Of a stretch of 64,000 nt of DNA, positions 47,891 to 56,795 are shown piece after piece; positions within the stretch are counted from its first letter, which is position 1, and each line of letters starts with the position of its first letter. A program made the translations under genes and the position numbers. The notes beneath the pieces are model-generated. The model worked only from the letters and a program-made list of their open reading frames with translations, was not told the origin of the DNA and did no database searches. Location: NCBI RefSeq assembly GCF_900111985.1, contig NZ_FOKI01000009.1, positions 1-64,000 on the forward strand, written 5' to 3'. The stretch is from Clostridium frigidicarnis (GTDB lineage: Bacteria > Bacillota > Clostridia > Clostridiales > Clostridiaceae).

Positions 47891-49243
47891 TTATAACTCT
47901 ATTCTTTCTTTAGCCTCTCTTATTGCTATCTGCTCTTCTTCCCTTAAGCTTAAAATATACTCATTAAATTCATAATACCATTGTTTTTCATATTCATTTT
48001 CAAAACTTAACTCAGATATATACTTTGATAAAAGAATAATTTCCATTTTGGATAAGCTTTTAAAGCAATTAATATATTCATCTTCAAATAAACATTCAGC
48101 ATCCAACATATCCACTAAATCTTCTAAGCTCTTAATGTTATTTTTTATTAATACAATTTTGTCTTTAACTAAAGAGCATTCTCTAATTTCTTCACTTAAT
48201 TTTTTAAATTCTGAGTTTGTCATTTTTTCACCATCAGTATATTCAAACATTTCATTGCTATCATCCTCATCAAATGATATAAATACTGTTTCTAATCTAT
48301 TTAATTTTATGCTTTCATTTATTAATGAAGTTATTTTCAATGTAGACTTTTTAATATAAGTTACCACTGCTTCATTTTTAATATCTAAAATTTCAGAGCA
48401 TATTTTTGCATATTTTAATAACTCTTGTTGTAATTCCTCTAAAGATAAATTTCCTAACTTATTTTTTATCTGCTCTCTATCTAGACTATTAATATTAAGG
48501 CTATTCAAATCTTTACCACAAATGATTACTCCTAATGAATTAATTAATACTAGTTCAAATATGTTTATAAGTAATAACTCACACTTCTTATCATAGCCTC
48601 TTAATACCTTATTAATTTCACTAATATGAAAGTTGTTACAAAACTCATTTTCTAAACTTAAAGTCTCTAGGTAATTAAAGATATATTCAATACCTATATA
48701 GTCCATATTATCAATGTAAAGCTGATAATCTATCGATGCTGGGGTTTCATGAGCTGAAAATAAATCATTATATTCTTTAAAAAACAATGGAATACCATAA
48801 TCTATAGTATCGCTATATGAATAATTATCAACTTCAAGCTTATTTTCATTAATTTCATGTAACAGCTTCTTACTGTATAATATTTTTTCCTTAATTAAAT
48901 CATGACCCATTTTTAGCATATCAAACAAGTTTGTATTCTTTATTTCTTCTATTATAGATTCCAGATTATCAAAGGTTTTTAAATAAATTCCTATGGTATA
49001 ATCAATACACTGTAAAATACTTTCAGCCACCTCTACCATAACTGAACTACTCTCATCTTTTGTGTAATATTTTAAATTCACCTTTAAAAGTTCCATTCTT
49101 TCATAATATATCCTGCCTAAAATATTATCATCTAGAAGTTTTTTCTCATAACAATTTGCTAAAACATCCTTGAAAAAACCTTCTTCACTGAAGTTATTCT
49201 CTATAGAATAGCTGTATTTTTGTATCTTATTATCCTTCCCCAT
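47891..49243 (-). CDS. uncharacterised protein, DUF6179-like
   Basis: 450 residues, soluble, mostly helical and rich in Glu, Lys, Asn and Leu. No membrane helix or signal peptide. Its partner and general look fit the clostridial DUF6179 family, which is found next to DUF6323; I rely on memory for that. Blocks: MSVE-free start MGKDNKIQKYSYSIEN, a YYERMELLKVNLKYYTKDES patch at about 46-65, and an acidic C-terminal third with DMLDAECLFEDEY. It starts six bases after the 155-residue gene. Function unknown. Confidence 0.6.
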   Translation of the reverse strand: MGKDNKIQKYSYSIENNFSEEGFFKDVLANCYEKKLLDDNILGRIYYERMELLKVNLKYYTKDESSSVMVEVAESILQCIDYTIGIYLKTFDNLESIIEEIKNTNLFDMLKMGHDLIKEKILYSKKLLHEINENKLEVDNYSYSDTIDYGIPLFFKEYNDLFSAHETPASIDYQLYIDNMDYIGIEYIFNYLETLSLENEFCNNFHISEINKVLRGYDKKCELLLINIFELVLINSLGVIICGKDLNSLNINSLDREQIKNKLGNLSLEELQQELLKYAKICSEILDIKNEAVVTYIKKSTLKITSLINESIKLNRLETVFISFDEDDSNEMFEYTDGEKMTNSEFKKLSEEIRECSLVKDKIVLIKNNIKSLEDLVDMLDAECLFEDEYINCFKSLSKMEIILLSKYISELSFENEYEKQWYYEFNEYILSLREEEQIAIREAKERIEL

Positions 49244-49249
49244 ATTTCA

Positions 49250-49717
49250 TCAATCCTTTTCGTTATCAAGATTTGTATAATCCTTAAAACCATTTCTTAT
49301 ATTATCCGAGATTTTATATAATACTTTTCCTTCTAAAAGCTCCAATGATCCTTGGCAATAGTTATCAAACTTATCCTTCATAATTTCTATTAGTTCATCA
49401 TCACCTATATAATCTAAAGTTTCATTCTTATAATTATAGAAAATTTCTACAAGTTCATTTATTGTATCACTGTAATTATATTGGGATATATATGGTGAAT
49501 CACAAAAAGCTGTAACAATCTTGTTTATAATTTGACCATTAAACTCTATTCTTCCACTTTTTTGAAGTGCTGTATTTCTTGTATTTATAATTTCTTTTAC
49601 ATCTTCCTCACAAAACTTTAATCCATATTCACTTGTAATTTCATTACACTGAAATATGTCATTAAAAACTTGTTTCTCTAGTAAGTTGTTTTCAAATAGG
49701 TTAATAGAATTTTTCAT
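49250..49717 (-). CDS. uncharacterised protein, DUF6323-like
   Basis: 155 residues, helical. The block ITSEYGLKFCEEDVKEIINT followed by RNTALQKSGRIEF fits what I remember of DUF6323. GAAGGGAAGTTTTAAAA precedes ATG. First gene of a two-gene operon with the 450-residue protein. No function known; small clean operon structure suggests the two proteins act together. Confidence 0.6.
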   Translation of the reverse strand: MKNSINLFENNLLEKQVFNDIFQCNEITSEYGLKFCEEDVKEIINTRNTALQKSGRIEFNGQIINKIVTAFCDSPYISQYNYSDTINELVEIFYNYKNETLDYIGDDELIEIMKDKFDNYCQGSLELLEGKVLYKISDNIRNGFKDYTNLDNEKD

Positions 49718-50144
49718 TTTTAAAACTTCCCTTCAAAAAGTATTGACTTTTACATTCAACTATGATATGATTAGGTTGATATAGTCTATACTTGATTATT
49801 ATAACATTGGCATTTTTTACTGTCAATGTGTTTTATAGCGTTAAAAGAGTATCTTCGTTCTAGAAGATACTCTTTTTTATGTTTATATCCTATTCTCTTA
49901 TTTCTATCGCTGACACTAAATTCTTATCTGACTATACACTAACAGTGAAATTGTTGAGTTCCATTATATATAGATAATTTAATCCCTAAAAAATAATTGC
50001 ACTGTATTCACAATTTAAAGTAATTAAGGCAATTTCTATATGAAGTGTTAAATTGATTTTAATTTCACTTATTTTGTATCTATAATTATAGTAAAATAAA
50101 TCGTCTTTGCTCTGTACCATTCAATAAATTAGAGGAAAAGTCTT
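49718..50144. other. intergenic
   Basis: Contains the strong hairpin 49843-49876 and otherwise nothing recognised. Confidence 0.4.
49843..49876 (+). terminator. orphan strong terminator
   Basis: Perfect 14-base arms AAAAGAGTATCTTC and GAAGATACTCTTTT, six T on the plus strand. No plus-strand gene lies before it; it may be left from a lost gene, or sit in the leader of the plus frame at 50145. Confidence 0.7.
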
Positions 50145-50345
50145 ATGAAAAAATATAAAATAGATAAGAGATTTGAATTAATATATTGGATTTTAAGTTA
50201 CAGAAAAAAGTTTATCAGAACTTTATGGATGACGCCTTTATTTGTTATTATATTAGCATTCACTTGGTTTAATCTGTATAAAACAAACCAAATGATATTA
50301 AAAGTGTCCTTGACTTCTTTCATATCAATATTTAATTATTACTTA
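50145..50345 (+). pseudogene. possible truncated small membrane protein
   Basis: MKKYKIDKRFELIYWILSYR with a following helix TLWMTPLFVIILAFTWFNLY looks like a genuine protein start, and AGAGGAAAAGTCTT precedes ATG. The frame runs on to 50621 but from about 50370 it is the antisense of pspC, so only the first 65-70 codons are believable. Not recognised. Confidence 0.35.
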
Positions 50346-50374
50346 TATAAATCATTTATTTCTCTTTATTTATC

Positions 50375-50593
50375 TTATACATTAATTTCAAAATTACTTA
50401 CATCTTCATATTGTTTTTTATTAAGTACAATTGCCAATACAATATATAACAATAATCCTGTTCCGAAAAATAATATTGATACAACCCAAGCAATACGTAT
50501 TTTTGAAAGCTCTAAATTAAAATATTCTGCTATACCACTACATACTCCAAAAAACATCGAATTTTCTTTTACTCTTACAAGTGATTTTCCCAT
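50375..50593 (-). CDS. PspC domain protein
   Basis: 72 residues: LVRVKENSMFFGVCSGIAEY, then FNLELSKIRIAWVVSILFF and a membrane helix. This is the full PspC domain as found in small clostridial proteins; in enterobacteria PspC senses membrane stress. GAGGAGGTTTGAAATG at the start. Single gene, no pspA nearby. Confidence 0.9.
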   Translation of the reverse strand: MGKSLVRVKENSMFFGVCSGIAEYFNLELSKIRIAWVVSILFFGTGLLLYIVLAIVLNKKQYEDVSNFEINV

Positions 50594-50621
50594 TTCAAAC
50601 CTCCTCCTCTCAAATTTTTAA

Positions 50622-51430
50622 AATTTCTTAACTTCATGATTTAATTATACCTTTTGAAAAAATTTGATTCCATTTATTCACCTTACACATTGAAGAAAAG
50701 CCTTGCATTTTTGTCACTTATAATTTCCAACAAATCTCCTAACTAATATCCTAATTCTATTTCTATTTCTATTTCTCCGATATTTTTTGCCGAGTCCATT
50801 TATAAGTACTCATTCCACCTAAATTTCTATTCTTCTTAGTAGGTAGCTTCTCTATGCAGCACTAAAGATTTTTAAATTATAACAGCTCCCTTTATAGATA
50901 TTCTTTACTTTTCTCCCTCCAATATTTAAAACATATTTTAACTAAACAATTTGGAATAATTTATAAAATTTTAAGTTAATACAATATTTTTTACATACTC
51001 AAGTCTTTTAAAATCAATTAAGTATTCTATCCGGATTGATAAAATCTGAACTATATGCAAGGATTAAAAACAACACAGGCTAATTATTAAATTCATAATG
51101 ATAAAAAAAGTTTTTTGACAGAAAAAATGAATTTGAGTGCAAGACTGCAAGAAATATATCGTAATTATTCATAATATTTATTTGTATAAAATACAAAAAT
51201 GAATAATTATAAAGTAAATATACATTTTTGTAATATAGTTGTCTATTATTCTCTCAAATATTTGTTGTTATAATTGATTGAAAATGAATTAATATCTATA
51301 AACGCAATAATAATTGCAAGAAGTTTTTGCTACGAAGGATAAATGTTAATTAAACTTTATATATGTATAAAATTACATAATAAGAAATATAAAAAATAAT
51401 TTATATGTTCATAAAACTGCAATTTTAGAC
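50622..51430. other. long intergenic region
   Basis: About 800 bases without a supported gene. There is a short CTATTT tandem run (50758-50778) and low-complexity AT sequence. I see no riboswitch fold. Confidence 0.4.
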
Positions 51431-51459
51431 TTGCAAAATATCAATTTAATTGTTAAAAT
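51431..51459 (+). promoter_or_regulatory. promoter of peptide transporter gene
   Basis: TTGCAA, 17 bases, TAAAAT: a near-consensus vegetative promoter, about 40 bases before the start of the gene at 51500. Confidence 0.6.
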
Positions 51460-51499
51460 ATACAATATAATTAAAAAAGAATGAAAGAAGAGGTTAACT

Positions 51500-52906
51500 A
51501 TGGAACTTAAACAGACAAATAATGAGATGACAAATGAAGTTTCACAAATCAAAACAGGCAAGATGAAACACCCACCAGGATTATATCTGTTATTTTTTAC
51601 TGAAATGTGGGAAAGATTTAGTTACTACGGTATGAGAGCCTTACTTGTAATGTATTTAACTACAGAGCTTATAAGAGGCGGTCTTGGGGTTGATAAAGCA
51701 TCAGCATTGAGGATGTATGGTAACTTTGCTGCACTTGTATATCTTACTCCAATAATTGGAGGATATATTTCTGATAGATATATAGGACAAAGAAAAGCTA
51801 TTACCATTGGTGGAATAATAATAGCTTTAGGTCAATTTACACTATTTTCAAATCAAAGTATGATGGCATTATATATAGGATTATTTTTACTTATAGTTGG
51901 TAATGGTTTCTTTAAACCAAATATTTCAACGCTAGTTGGACAATTATACCCACAGGGAGATAAAAGAAAAGATTCAGCCTTCACTATCTTCTATATGGGA
52001 ATAAACTTAGGGTCATTTATAGCTCCTCTTGTGTGTGGTGCTTTAGCTGAAAACATAATGGCAACAAAGGAAGCAGGAGAAATTATCCATTACGGATTTA
52101 GATATGGTTTCTTAGCTGCTGGTATTGGTATGGTTATAGGACAAATATTATTTAACTTGCTATCTGACAAATACCTTGGGAATCTTGGTAAAACAACAGT
52201 AGGTAAAGCTAAAAATACTGTAGATAAAGAAGCATTAAATAAACCTTTAACTAAACAAGAAAAACATAGAACTATTGTTATATGTATATTAGCAGCTTTT
52301 GTTGTAGTTTTCTGGACAGGCTTTGAACAAGCTGGAAGTTCACTTACTATTTATACTCAAGATTATGTAAATAGAAAAGTTGGTGGATGGGAAATGCCAG
52401 TTTCATGGTTCCAATCTCTAAATCCATTCTTTATAGTATTATGTGGAATACCTGTATCAAAATTATGGATTAAATTAGCTAGTAGAGAAAAAGGTGACTT
52501 AGGAATTCCTGCAAAAATGGCACTAGGTATGATAATGTTAGGTCTTGGTTTCTTATTAATGGTAGGAGCCGTTATGCAAAGGGGTGGAAATGTAACAGAT
52601 ACTGCTGTAAAAGCTAATATGTTATGGTTAGTAGGAGCTTATTTTCTTCATACTATGGGAGAACTTTGCTTATCACCAGTAGGACTTTCAATGGTTAGTT
52701 CATTAGCACCAGCTAAGTTTGCATCATTGTTAATGGGTGTATGGTTATGCAGTAGCTTTATTGCTAATGAAATAGCAGGAATTGTTGCTTCATACACTGA
52801 AACTTTAGGACACTTAGAAATATTCGGTGGAATAGCTGTAGTTTCAATCGTTATAGGATTAGTACTATTATCTTTAAACAAGAAATTAGCAGCAATGATG
52901 AAATAA
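51500..52906 (+). CDS. dtpT: POT/PTR family di- and tripeptide:H+ symporter
   Basis: 468 residues with 14 predicted helices. Signature blocks: PPGLYLLFFTEMWERFSYYG with the ExxER motif of helix 1, YLTPIIGGYISDRYIGQRKA, the PTR signature FTIFYMGINLGSFIAPLVCG near 165, and FWTGFEQAGSSL in helix 7. Takes up short peptides with protons. GAAGAGGTTAACT precedes ATG. Own promoter and terminator. Confidence 0.93.
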   Translation: MELKQTNNEMTNEVSQIKTGKMKHPPGLYLLFFTEMWERFSYYGMRALLVMYLTTELIRGGLGVDKASALRMYGNFAALVYLTPIIGGYISDRYIGQRKAITIGGIIIALGQFTLFSNQSMMALYIGLFLLIVGNGFFKPNISTLVGQLYPQGDKRKDSAFTIFYMGINLGSFIAPLVCGALAENIMATKEAGEIIHYGFRYGFLAAGIGMVIGQILFNLLSDKYLGNLGKTTVGKAKNTVDKEALNKPLTKQEKHRTIVICILAAFVVVFWTGFEQAGSSLTIYTQDYVNRKVGGWEMPVSWFQSLNPFFIVLCGIPVSKLWIKLASREKGDLGIPAKMALGMIMLGLGFLLMVGAVMQRGGNVTDTAVKANMLWLVGAYFLHTMGELCLSPVGLSMVSSLAPAKFASLLMGVWLCSSFIANEIAGIVASYTETLGHLEIFGGIAVVSIVIGLVLLSLNKKLAAMMK

Positions 52907-52918
52907 TATTATATATAG

Positions 52919-52951
52919 AGAGTACTAGTAAAAGTATCTTACTAGTACTCT
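52919..52951 (+). terminator. terminator of peptide transporter gene
   Basis: Perfect 13-base arms AGAGTACTAGTAA and TTACTAGTACTCT, then a T run, 12 bases after the stop. Confidence 0.9.
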
Positions 52952-52961
52952 TTTTTATTTT

Positions 52962-52993
52962 GTTCTCCAAATATATGCTTCACCGTACCATAA
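52962..52993 (-). repeat. leader element L, copy f
   Basis: Minus strand TTATGGTACGGTGAAGCAT, then ATATTTGGAGAAC. It ends against the transporter's terminator and heads no gene, so it is an orphan copy. Confidence 0.6.
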
Positions 52994-53113
52994 TATTTCA
53001 TTCTAACTCAGCTCCTTAATTTAATATAATTAAGGATGCAAAGTCTGTTTCAAATCAAAATGAATATCGACGATTATAAATAATTCTATTATATTCTTGT
53101 AGTAAAAAGAGAT

Positions 53114-53155
53114 AAAAAAGTAGAACCCTCCTCATCAGAGGATTCTACTTTTTTT
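53114..53155. terminator. hairpin terminator
   Basis: Arms with AAAAAGTAGAA and TTCTACTTTTT plus an inner CTC/GAG; T runs on both strands. It lies between the nuclease remnant and the transporter region. Confidence 0.75.
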
Positions 53156-53212
53156 GAATTCTTTTCTGCACAAAGTATTATTACCATTGGTTCTTATTAG
53201 CCTTTAGCCATT

Positions 53213-53320
53213 TTATTCTTTTTTAGCCATATTAAATATAACTCTACTTGTTTTATGTCCTGGTAAAAGTTCACCTACTTTAAATTCAATTGCTACAAGA
53301 CTCTTTAATTTTCTATAAGT
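53213..53320 (-). pseudogene. YhcG/DUF1016-like nuclease remnant
   Basis: An open stretch reading YRKLKSLVAIEFKVGELLPG, then HKTSRVIFNMAKKE and stop. The L-x-x-L-V-A-I-E-x-K-x-G-E pattern is the PDDEXK core of DUF1016 proteins. The rest of the protein is absent. Confidence 0.45.
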
Positions 53321-53335
53321 CTATCAAATTATAGA

Positions 53336-54742
53336 TTACTCCGTATAGCAAACAACAGGAGTTCCTGATTCAATATTTTCAAATATTGCACTTGCTAAAC
53401 TAGGAGGTGAATTTACACATCCATGGGAACCATTATTTATATAAATATCTTTTCCGAACTCTGTTCTCCATGTTGCATCATGAATACCTATATTGTCGTT
53501 AAAAGGCATCCAAAAATCAACTTCTGTCTTATAATTTTCACCTTTCAATGTAGCTTTTCTTTCTTTATAATTTAATTTATATGTGCCTGCAGGTGTTCCA
53601 AAATTTTGGTTCATATTTCCAGTAACAACATCTCCTTCTGTAATAAGAGAACCATTTTTATAAAACCACATATGTTGTTTTGTTAAATTAATTTCTACAT
53701 ACGTATTTCCAATGTCATTATTATCATGAGATACTGCCGTCTGTGAATATATTGGTTCTTTCGTTACATCTTCACCTTTTTTTATGGCTTCAATTAAACT
53801 CTTCACTTCTTCAGACTTATTAATAATCCATCCATAGTTCCCACCATATACTTGCACTGTTTTTCCTGTTGATGTAGCAAAAGTTCTTGTTTTTCCAAGT
53901 GTATTATACTTAGCAGCTAATGAATCTACATACTTTCTAATCTGTTTCTCATCAAACGTAACATTCATATTTTCATCTGCATAAAGCCATTTATTTATAG
54001 TTGAACCATCTATAACTTCTTTATTATCACCAAAGGTATGTGTAATCTTCAGACTTGTATACTTATTAAGAAGATCTTTAGCTTCTTTAGTTTCTTTAGA
54101 TTTTGAAGTATATTTTGGTGCTTCATAACAATTAGCTTCATCTAGATTTAATGTGTTTCTTTGTTTTAAAATTGCATTTTCCACATTTTCATATACAGAA
54201 TTTTCTTTTATTTTGTTTCCATTAACTTCATCTATCATATTATACCCTTTATCTGAATATTCAAAGGTAACGTCTTTAGGTTCAATTATCTCTTTACTAT
54301 TAAAGAAAGATACCTTGTTTAATTTTTCTTTCAACAACTCCTTATCAAAAGTTACTATTTCATCTATTTGAAACTGACTTTTATTAAAAAGTGATGTGAT
54401 CCATTTAAATGAATTTTGTTTATTTTTAAACTCTTTAATTTTATCATTCCCATTATATGTTAATCCAATCTCTTTTCCATCAATTTTTTCTTTAATCCCA
54501 TCTCGTCCCTCTACTTCCAATGAATATGTAGAAATAACTGATGATACTTTTTCCTTAGCTTGATTTATAGTTTTAAATGAAACATCAATGCCATTAATTT
54601 GAGAACCAAAACAAAAGTGGTTCACGAAAAATACCGATACTCCTAGATACACACAAATCAAAGTACCTAGTCCTATTATAATACCTTTTTTATTTTTATT
54701 ATTGATAAGTTTATTTCTTTGTTTTTTCATAATAGATATCAT
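53336..54742 (-). CDS. L,D-transpeptidase (YkuD) with peptidoglycan-binding domains
   Basis: 468 residues. A membrane anchor near 20-45 (GIIIGLGTLICVYLGVSVFF), two PG_binding_4/VanW-type repeats (about 60-320), and a C-terminal YkuD domain with the catalytic triad region IGIHDATW and the cysteine motif SHGCVN. It makes 3-3 cross-links in peptidoglycan or attaches proteins outside the membrane. Start ATG at 54742 is preceded by AAGGACGGCTAAAGAA; the next ATG seven codons earlier lacks a site. Single gene. Confidence 0.92.
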   Translation of the reverse strand: MISIMKKQRNKLINNKNKKGIIIGLGTLICVYLGVSVFFVNHFCFGSQINGIDVSFKTINQAKEKVSSVISTYSLEVEGRDGIKEKIDGKEIGLTYNGNDKIKEFKNKQNSFKWITSLFNKSQFQIDEIVTFDKELLKEKLNKVSFFNSKEIIEPKDVTFEYSDKGYNMIDEVNGNKIKENSVYENVENAILKQRNTLNLDEANCYEAPKYTSKSKETKEAKDLLNKYTSLKITHTFGDNKEVIDGSTINKWLYADENMNVTFDEKQIRKYVDSLAAKYNTLGKTRTFATSTGKTVQVYGGNYGWIINKSEEVKSLIEAIKKGEDVTKEPIYSQTAVSHDNNDIGNTYVEINLTKQHMWFYKNGSLITEGDVVTGNMNQNFGTPAGTYKLNYKERKATLKGENYKTEVDFWMPFNDNIGIHDATWRTEFGKDIYINNGSHGCVNSPPSLASAIFENIESGTPVVCYTE

Positions 54743-54874
54743 TTCTTTAGCCGTCCTTAACATGTAAATTTTTACAAAAACCTTAGTTTTGTTTTTGCAT
54801 TTCTGAATAACTTTTCCTAACTTATTTTATAAATAATATAGTATACATTAAAATAACCAAGGTTCGATAACAAT

Positions 54875-55642
54875 CTACTTAAAAAGATTATTTTCTTTTA
54901 TCCATTCTAATGAACTAATTATCTCATGGTATTTATTAAGTTCCAAAACCCATGTTGCATCTTTACTAACTTCATTAATCTTACTTAAAACATCAAACAT
55001 AGGTATATTTCCATTTAAAATACCATTATGGCTATCTTTTATTCCATCATTATTATGTATATGAACATGTCCAATTCTTTTACCAAGTCCATTTACCCAA
55101 TCTTCCACTGGAACTTTAGAAAAACAATTAGCATGTCCTATATCAAGACAAGCTGAGAATGCTGGGTGATTTACTCTATCTATAAGGTTTGCAATATTTT
55201 CATAACTAGTGTCATATACATTCTCTATATATATTTTTATTGAATCATCCTTATCAGCTAAAAATTCATTCCAAAATTTCTTAGAGTTATCTTCCCAATA
55301 ACTTCCAAAATATACCATTGGATTAAAGCATGTATGAAAAACTATATGCTTTGCTCCTACTTCTTTTGCCATACAATAAGAACTCTCAAATCTTTCCATG
55401 GTTACCTTTCTAATTAAACTATCAAAACTTGCTGGGCATAAATCTAAAAATGGACCATGTACTGAAAGAGAAGGCTTTTCTATTATTCCACCTAATTTTT
55501 TTTTATAATTTTTCAAACTTTTTTCCTTACAATCTAGCGAATCCCCTATCCCAAACTCTATTGTTTCTATGCCAACAGTGTACTGTTCCAATACACTTTT
55601 CATATCCTTATCATCTAAAAGATGTGATAAATATATATTCAT
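54875..55642 (-). CDS. sugar-phosphate isomerase/epimerase-like TIM-barrel protein
   Basis: 255 residues of the AP_endonuc_2/xylose-isomerase-like fold. Metal-site pattern: SVHGPFLDL, HIVFHTCF, YIENVYD, CLDIGHANCF, VHIHNNDG and VLELNKYHEI, i.e. the His/Glu/Asp ligands at the ends of strands. Substrate unknown. GAGGGGGAGTATGC precedes ATG. A predicted TPP riboswitch and terminator lie 120-290 bases upstream on the same strand with no other gene between, which would place it under thiamine control; a link with thiamine or pyrimidine salvage is inference. Confidence 0.85.
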   Translation of the reverse strand: MNIYLSHLLDDKDMKSVLEQYTVGIETIEFGIGDSLDCKEKSLKNYKKKLGGIIEKPSLSVHGPFLDLCPASFDSLIRKVTMERFESSYCMAKEVGAKHIVFHTCFNPMVYFGSYWEDNSKKFWNEFLADKDDSIKIYIENVYDTSYENIANLIDRVNHPAFSACLDIGHANCFSKVPVEDWVNGLGKRIGHVHIHNNDGIKDSHNGILNGNIPMFDVLSKINEVSKDATWVLELNKYHEIISSLEWIKENNLFK

Positions 55643-55775
55643 GCATACTCCCCCTCATTTGTTAAGCTTTATACTATTATATAATAACATATAATAGTCA
55701 CATTTTACTAAAAAAATTACTTATAGCCATTAGAGTACCTGTTCCACTATTCCAAAAAAGAATTTTTTGCTACGC

Positions 55776-55808
55776 TAAAAAAGCACGAACCTATATGATT
55801 CGTACTTT
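55776..55808 (-). terminator. terminator in riboswitch leader
   Basis: AAAGCACGAA and TTCGTACTTT with one mismatch and six T on the minus strand, 30 bases after the TPP aptamer. Arrangement fits attenuation when the ligand binds. Confidence 0.75.
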
Positions 55809-55838
55809 AAGTTACTAAAAAATTACTAAATTAGTAGC

Positions 55839-55935
55839 AACCAACTTCCTACACTGGCATTACCAAGTTAAGGTTAATATGGTCAAGGAATACAAGTTCT
55901 TAATCTCAGCTGGCTAAATCCAGCCCACTGTGTCT
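55839..55935 (-). promoter_or_regulatory. TPP riboswitch
   Basis: The minus strand carries the diagnostic CUGAGA of the pyrimidine-sensing arm after CUGG..CCAG (P3), then AACCUUAACUUGGUAAUGCC and AGUGUAGGAAG, which is the 3' half of the THI box (consensus ACCUGAU, CUGG-U-AAU-x-CCAG, CGUAGGGAAG). P1 and P2 are weaker than in typical copies. No thi gene is in the window. Confidence 0.82.
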
Positions 55936-56065
55936 TAAATATTTATTTTTACAACTTAATAATACCATATTTGAGTATTGTAAGCAATAATTACCTCAAC
56001 AAAAAATTAGACACAAAACTAACTACATGCTTTTATCATATCACATATAGATTACGCTCATAACT

Positions 56066-56285
56066 TTATAATTTTCTTTCAACTATATGCTGAATACTAT
56101 TAGGTAATTTTAAGATATTCTCCTTTAAAAATAGCGGATATAAATATAAGTCTTTAATTTGTTCTAAAGGTTTCCAACTTAAAACAAATTCATGCTTTCC
56201 ACATTCAGTCATAAATTGATTGGCTTATTAAAAATAACCAATCTACAGAATGAATATCTTCATTGGTAAAGAGATTTAAACAATA
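56066..56285 (-). pseudogene. NUDIX-type hydrolase C-terminal remnant
   Basis: Frameshifted scrap: EDIHSVDWLF, then in the next frame FMTECGKHEFVLSWKPLEQI and KDLYLYPLFLKENILKLPNS. The W-x-P/x-L-E-x-x-K-D-L-x-L-Y-P pattern is the usual end of NUDIX proteins. The Nudix box itself is gone. Confidence 0.5.
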
Positions 56286-56290
56286 TATTC

Positions 56291-56680
56291 TTAAAAGTCA
56301 GGTTCTACAACCACTTTGTCATTTTTGATTATTTCCCTATTTACGTTACCTGATGGAACCATTCTGAAAACGATAAATTCAGCCCAGTTGTTTGAATTAT
56401 TTTCAATAACATGTATGGATTTTTTAACCCTTGCTAATGAGCCCTTAACTAATGTTTCATGCATAAATTTCTCATTTTCTTTCCACATAATGTCCACTTG
56501 TCCTTCAGTAACCACCAATACTTCTTCTATTATTTTATGTAAATGCCATTCTTGTTTAGAGTTAGGTGGTATTCGATTTAAATGAACTTCAAATTCATCA
56601 AAAATATAATAATCAACATTAGTTTTATTTCCCTTAGTCACAGAAATCGAATCTAATTTTGTAAGAATATCTACTTCCAC
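56291..56680 (-). CDS. cupin-domain protein
   Basis: 129 residues. One cupin barrel: motif 1 EWHLHKIIEEVLVVTEGQVD with its histidine/glutamate ligands, motif 2 around VKGSLARVKKSIHVIENNS. Likely binds a metal. Start GTG at 56680, eight bases after GGAAGAGG; an earlier GTG would overlap the site. Function unknown, perhaps a small binding or regulatory cupin. Confidence 0.75.
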   Translation of the reverse strand: MEVDILTKLDSISVTKGNKTNVDYYIFDEFEVHLNRIPPNSKQEWHLHKIIEEVLVVTEGQVDIMWKENEKFMHETLVKGSLARVKKSIHVIENNSNNWAEFIVFRMVPSGNVNREIIKNDKVVVEPDF

Positions 56681-56795
56681 TATAAACACCTCTTCCTTTC
56701 TTTAATTTAATAGAATTCCACTAATTTCATTCATATGTGTCTATATAAGAAGATAGGGAATTATATATTGGTTGCACCTCTATTAGAAGTATGCT

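Noticed and set aside
50345-50621. Second half of the 158-codon plus frame
   Set aside because: It is the antisense of pspC, which has a clear family and ribosome site.
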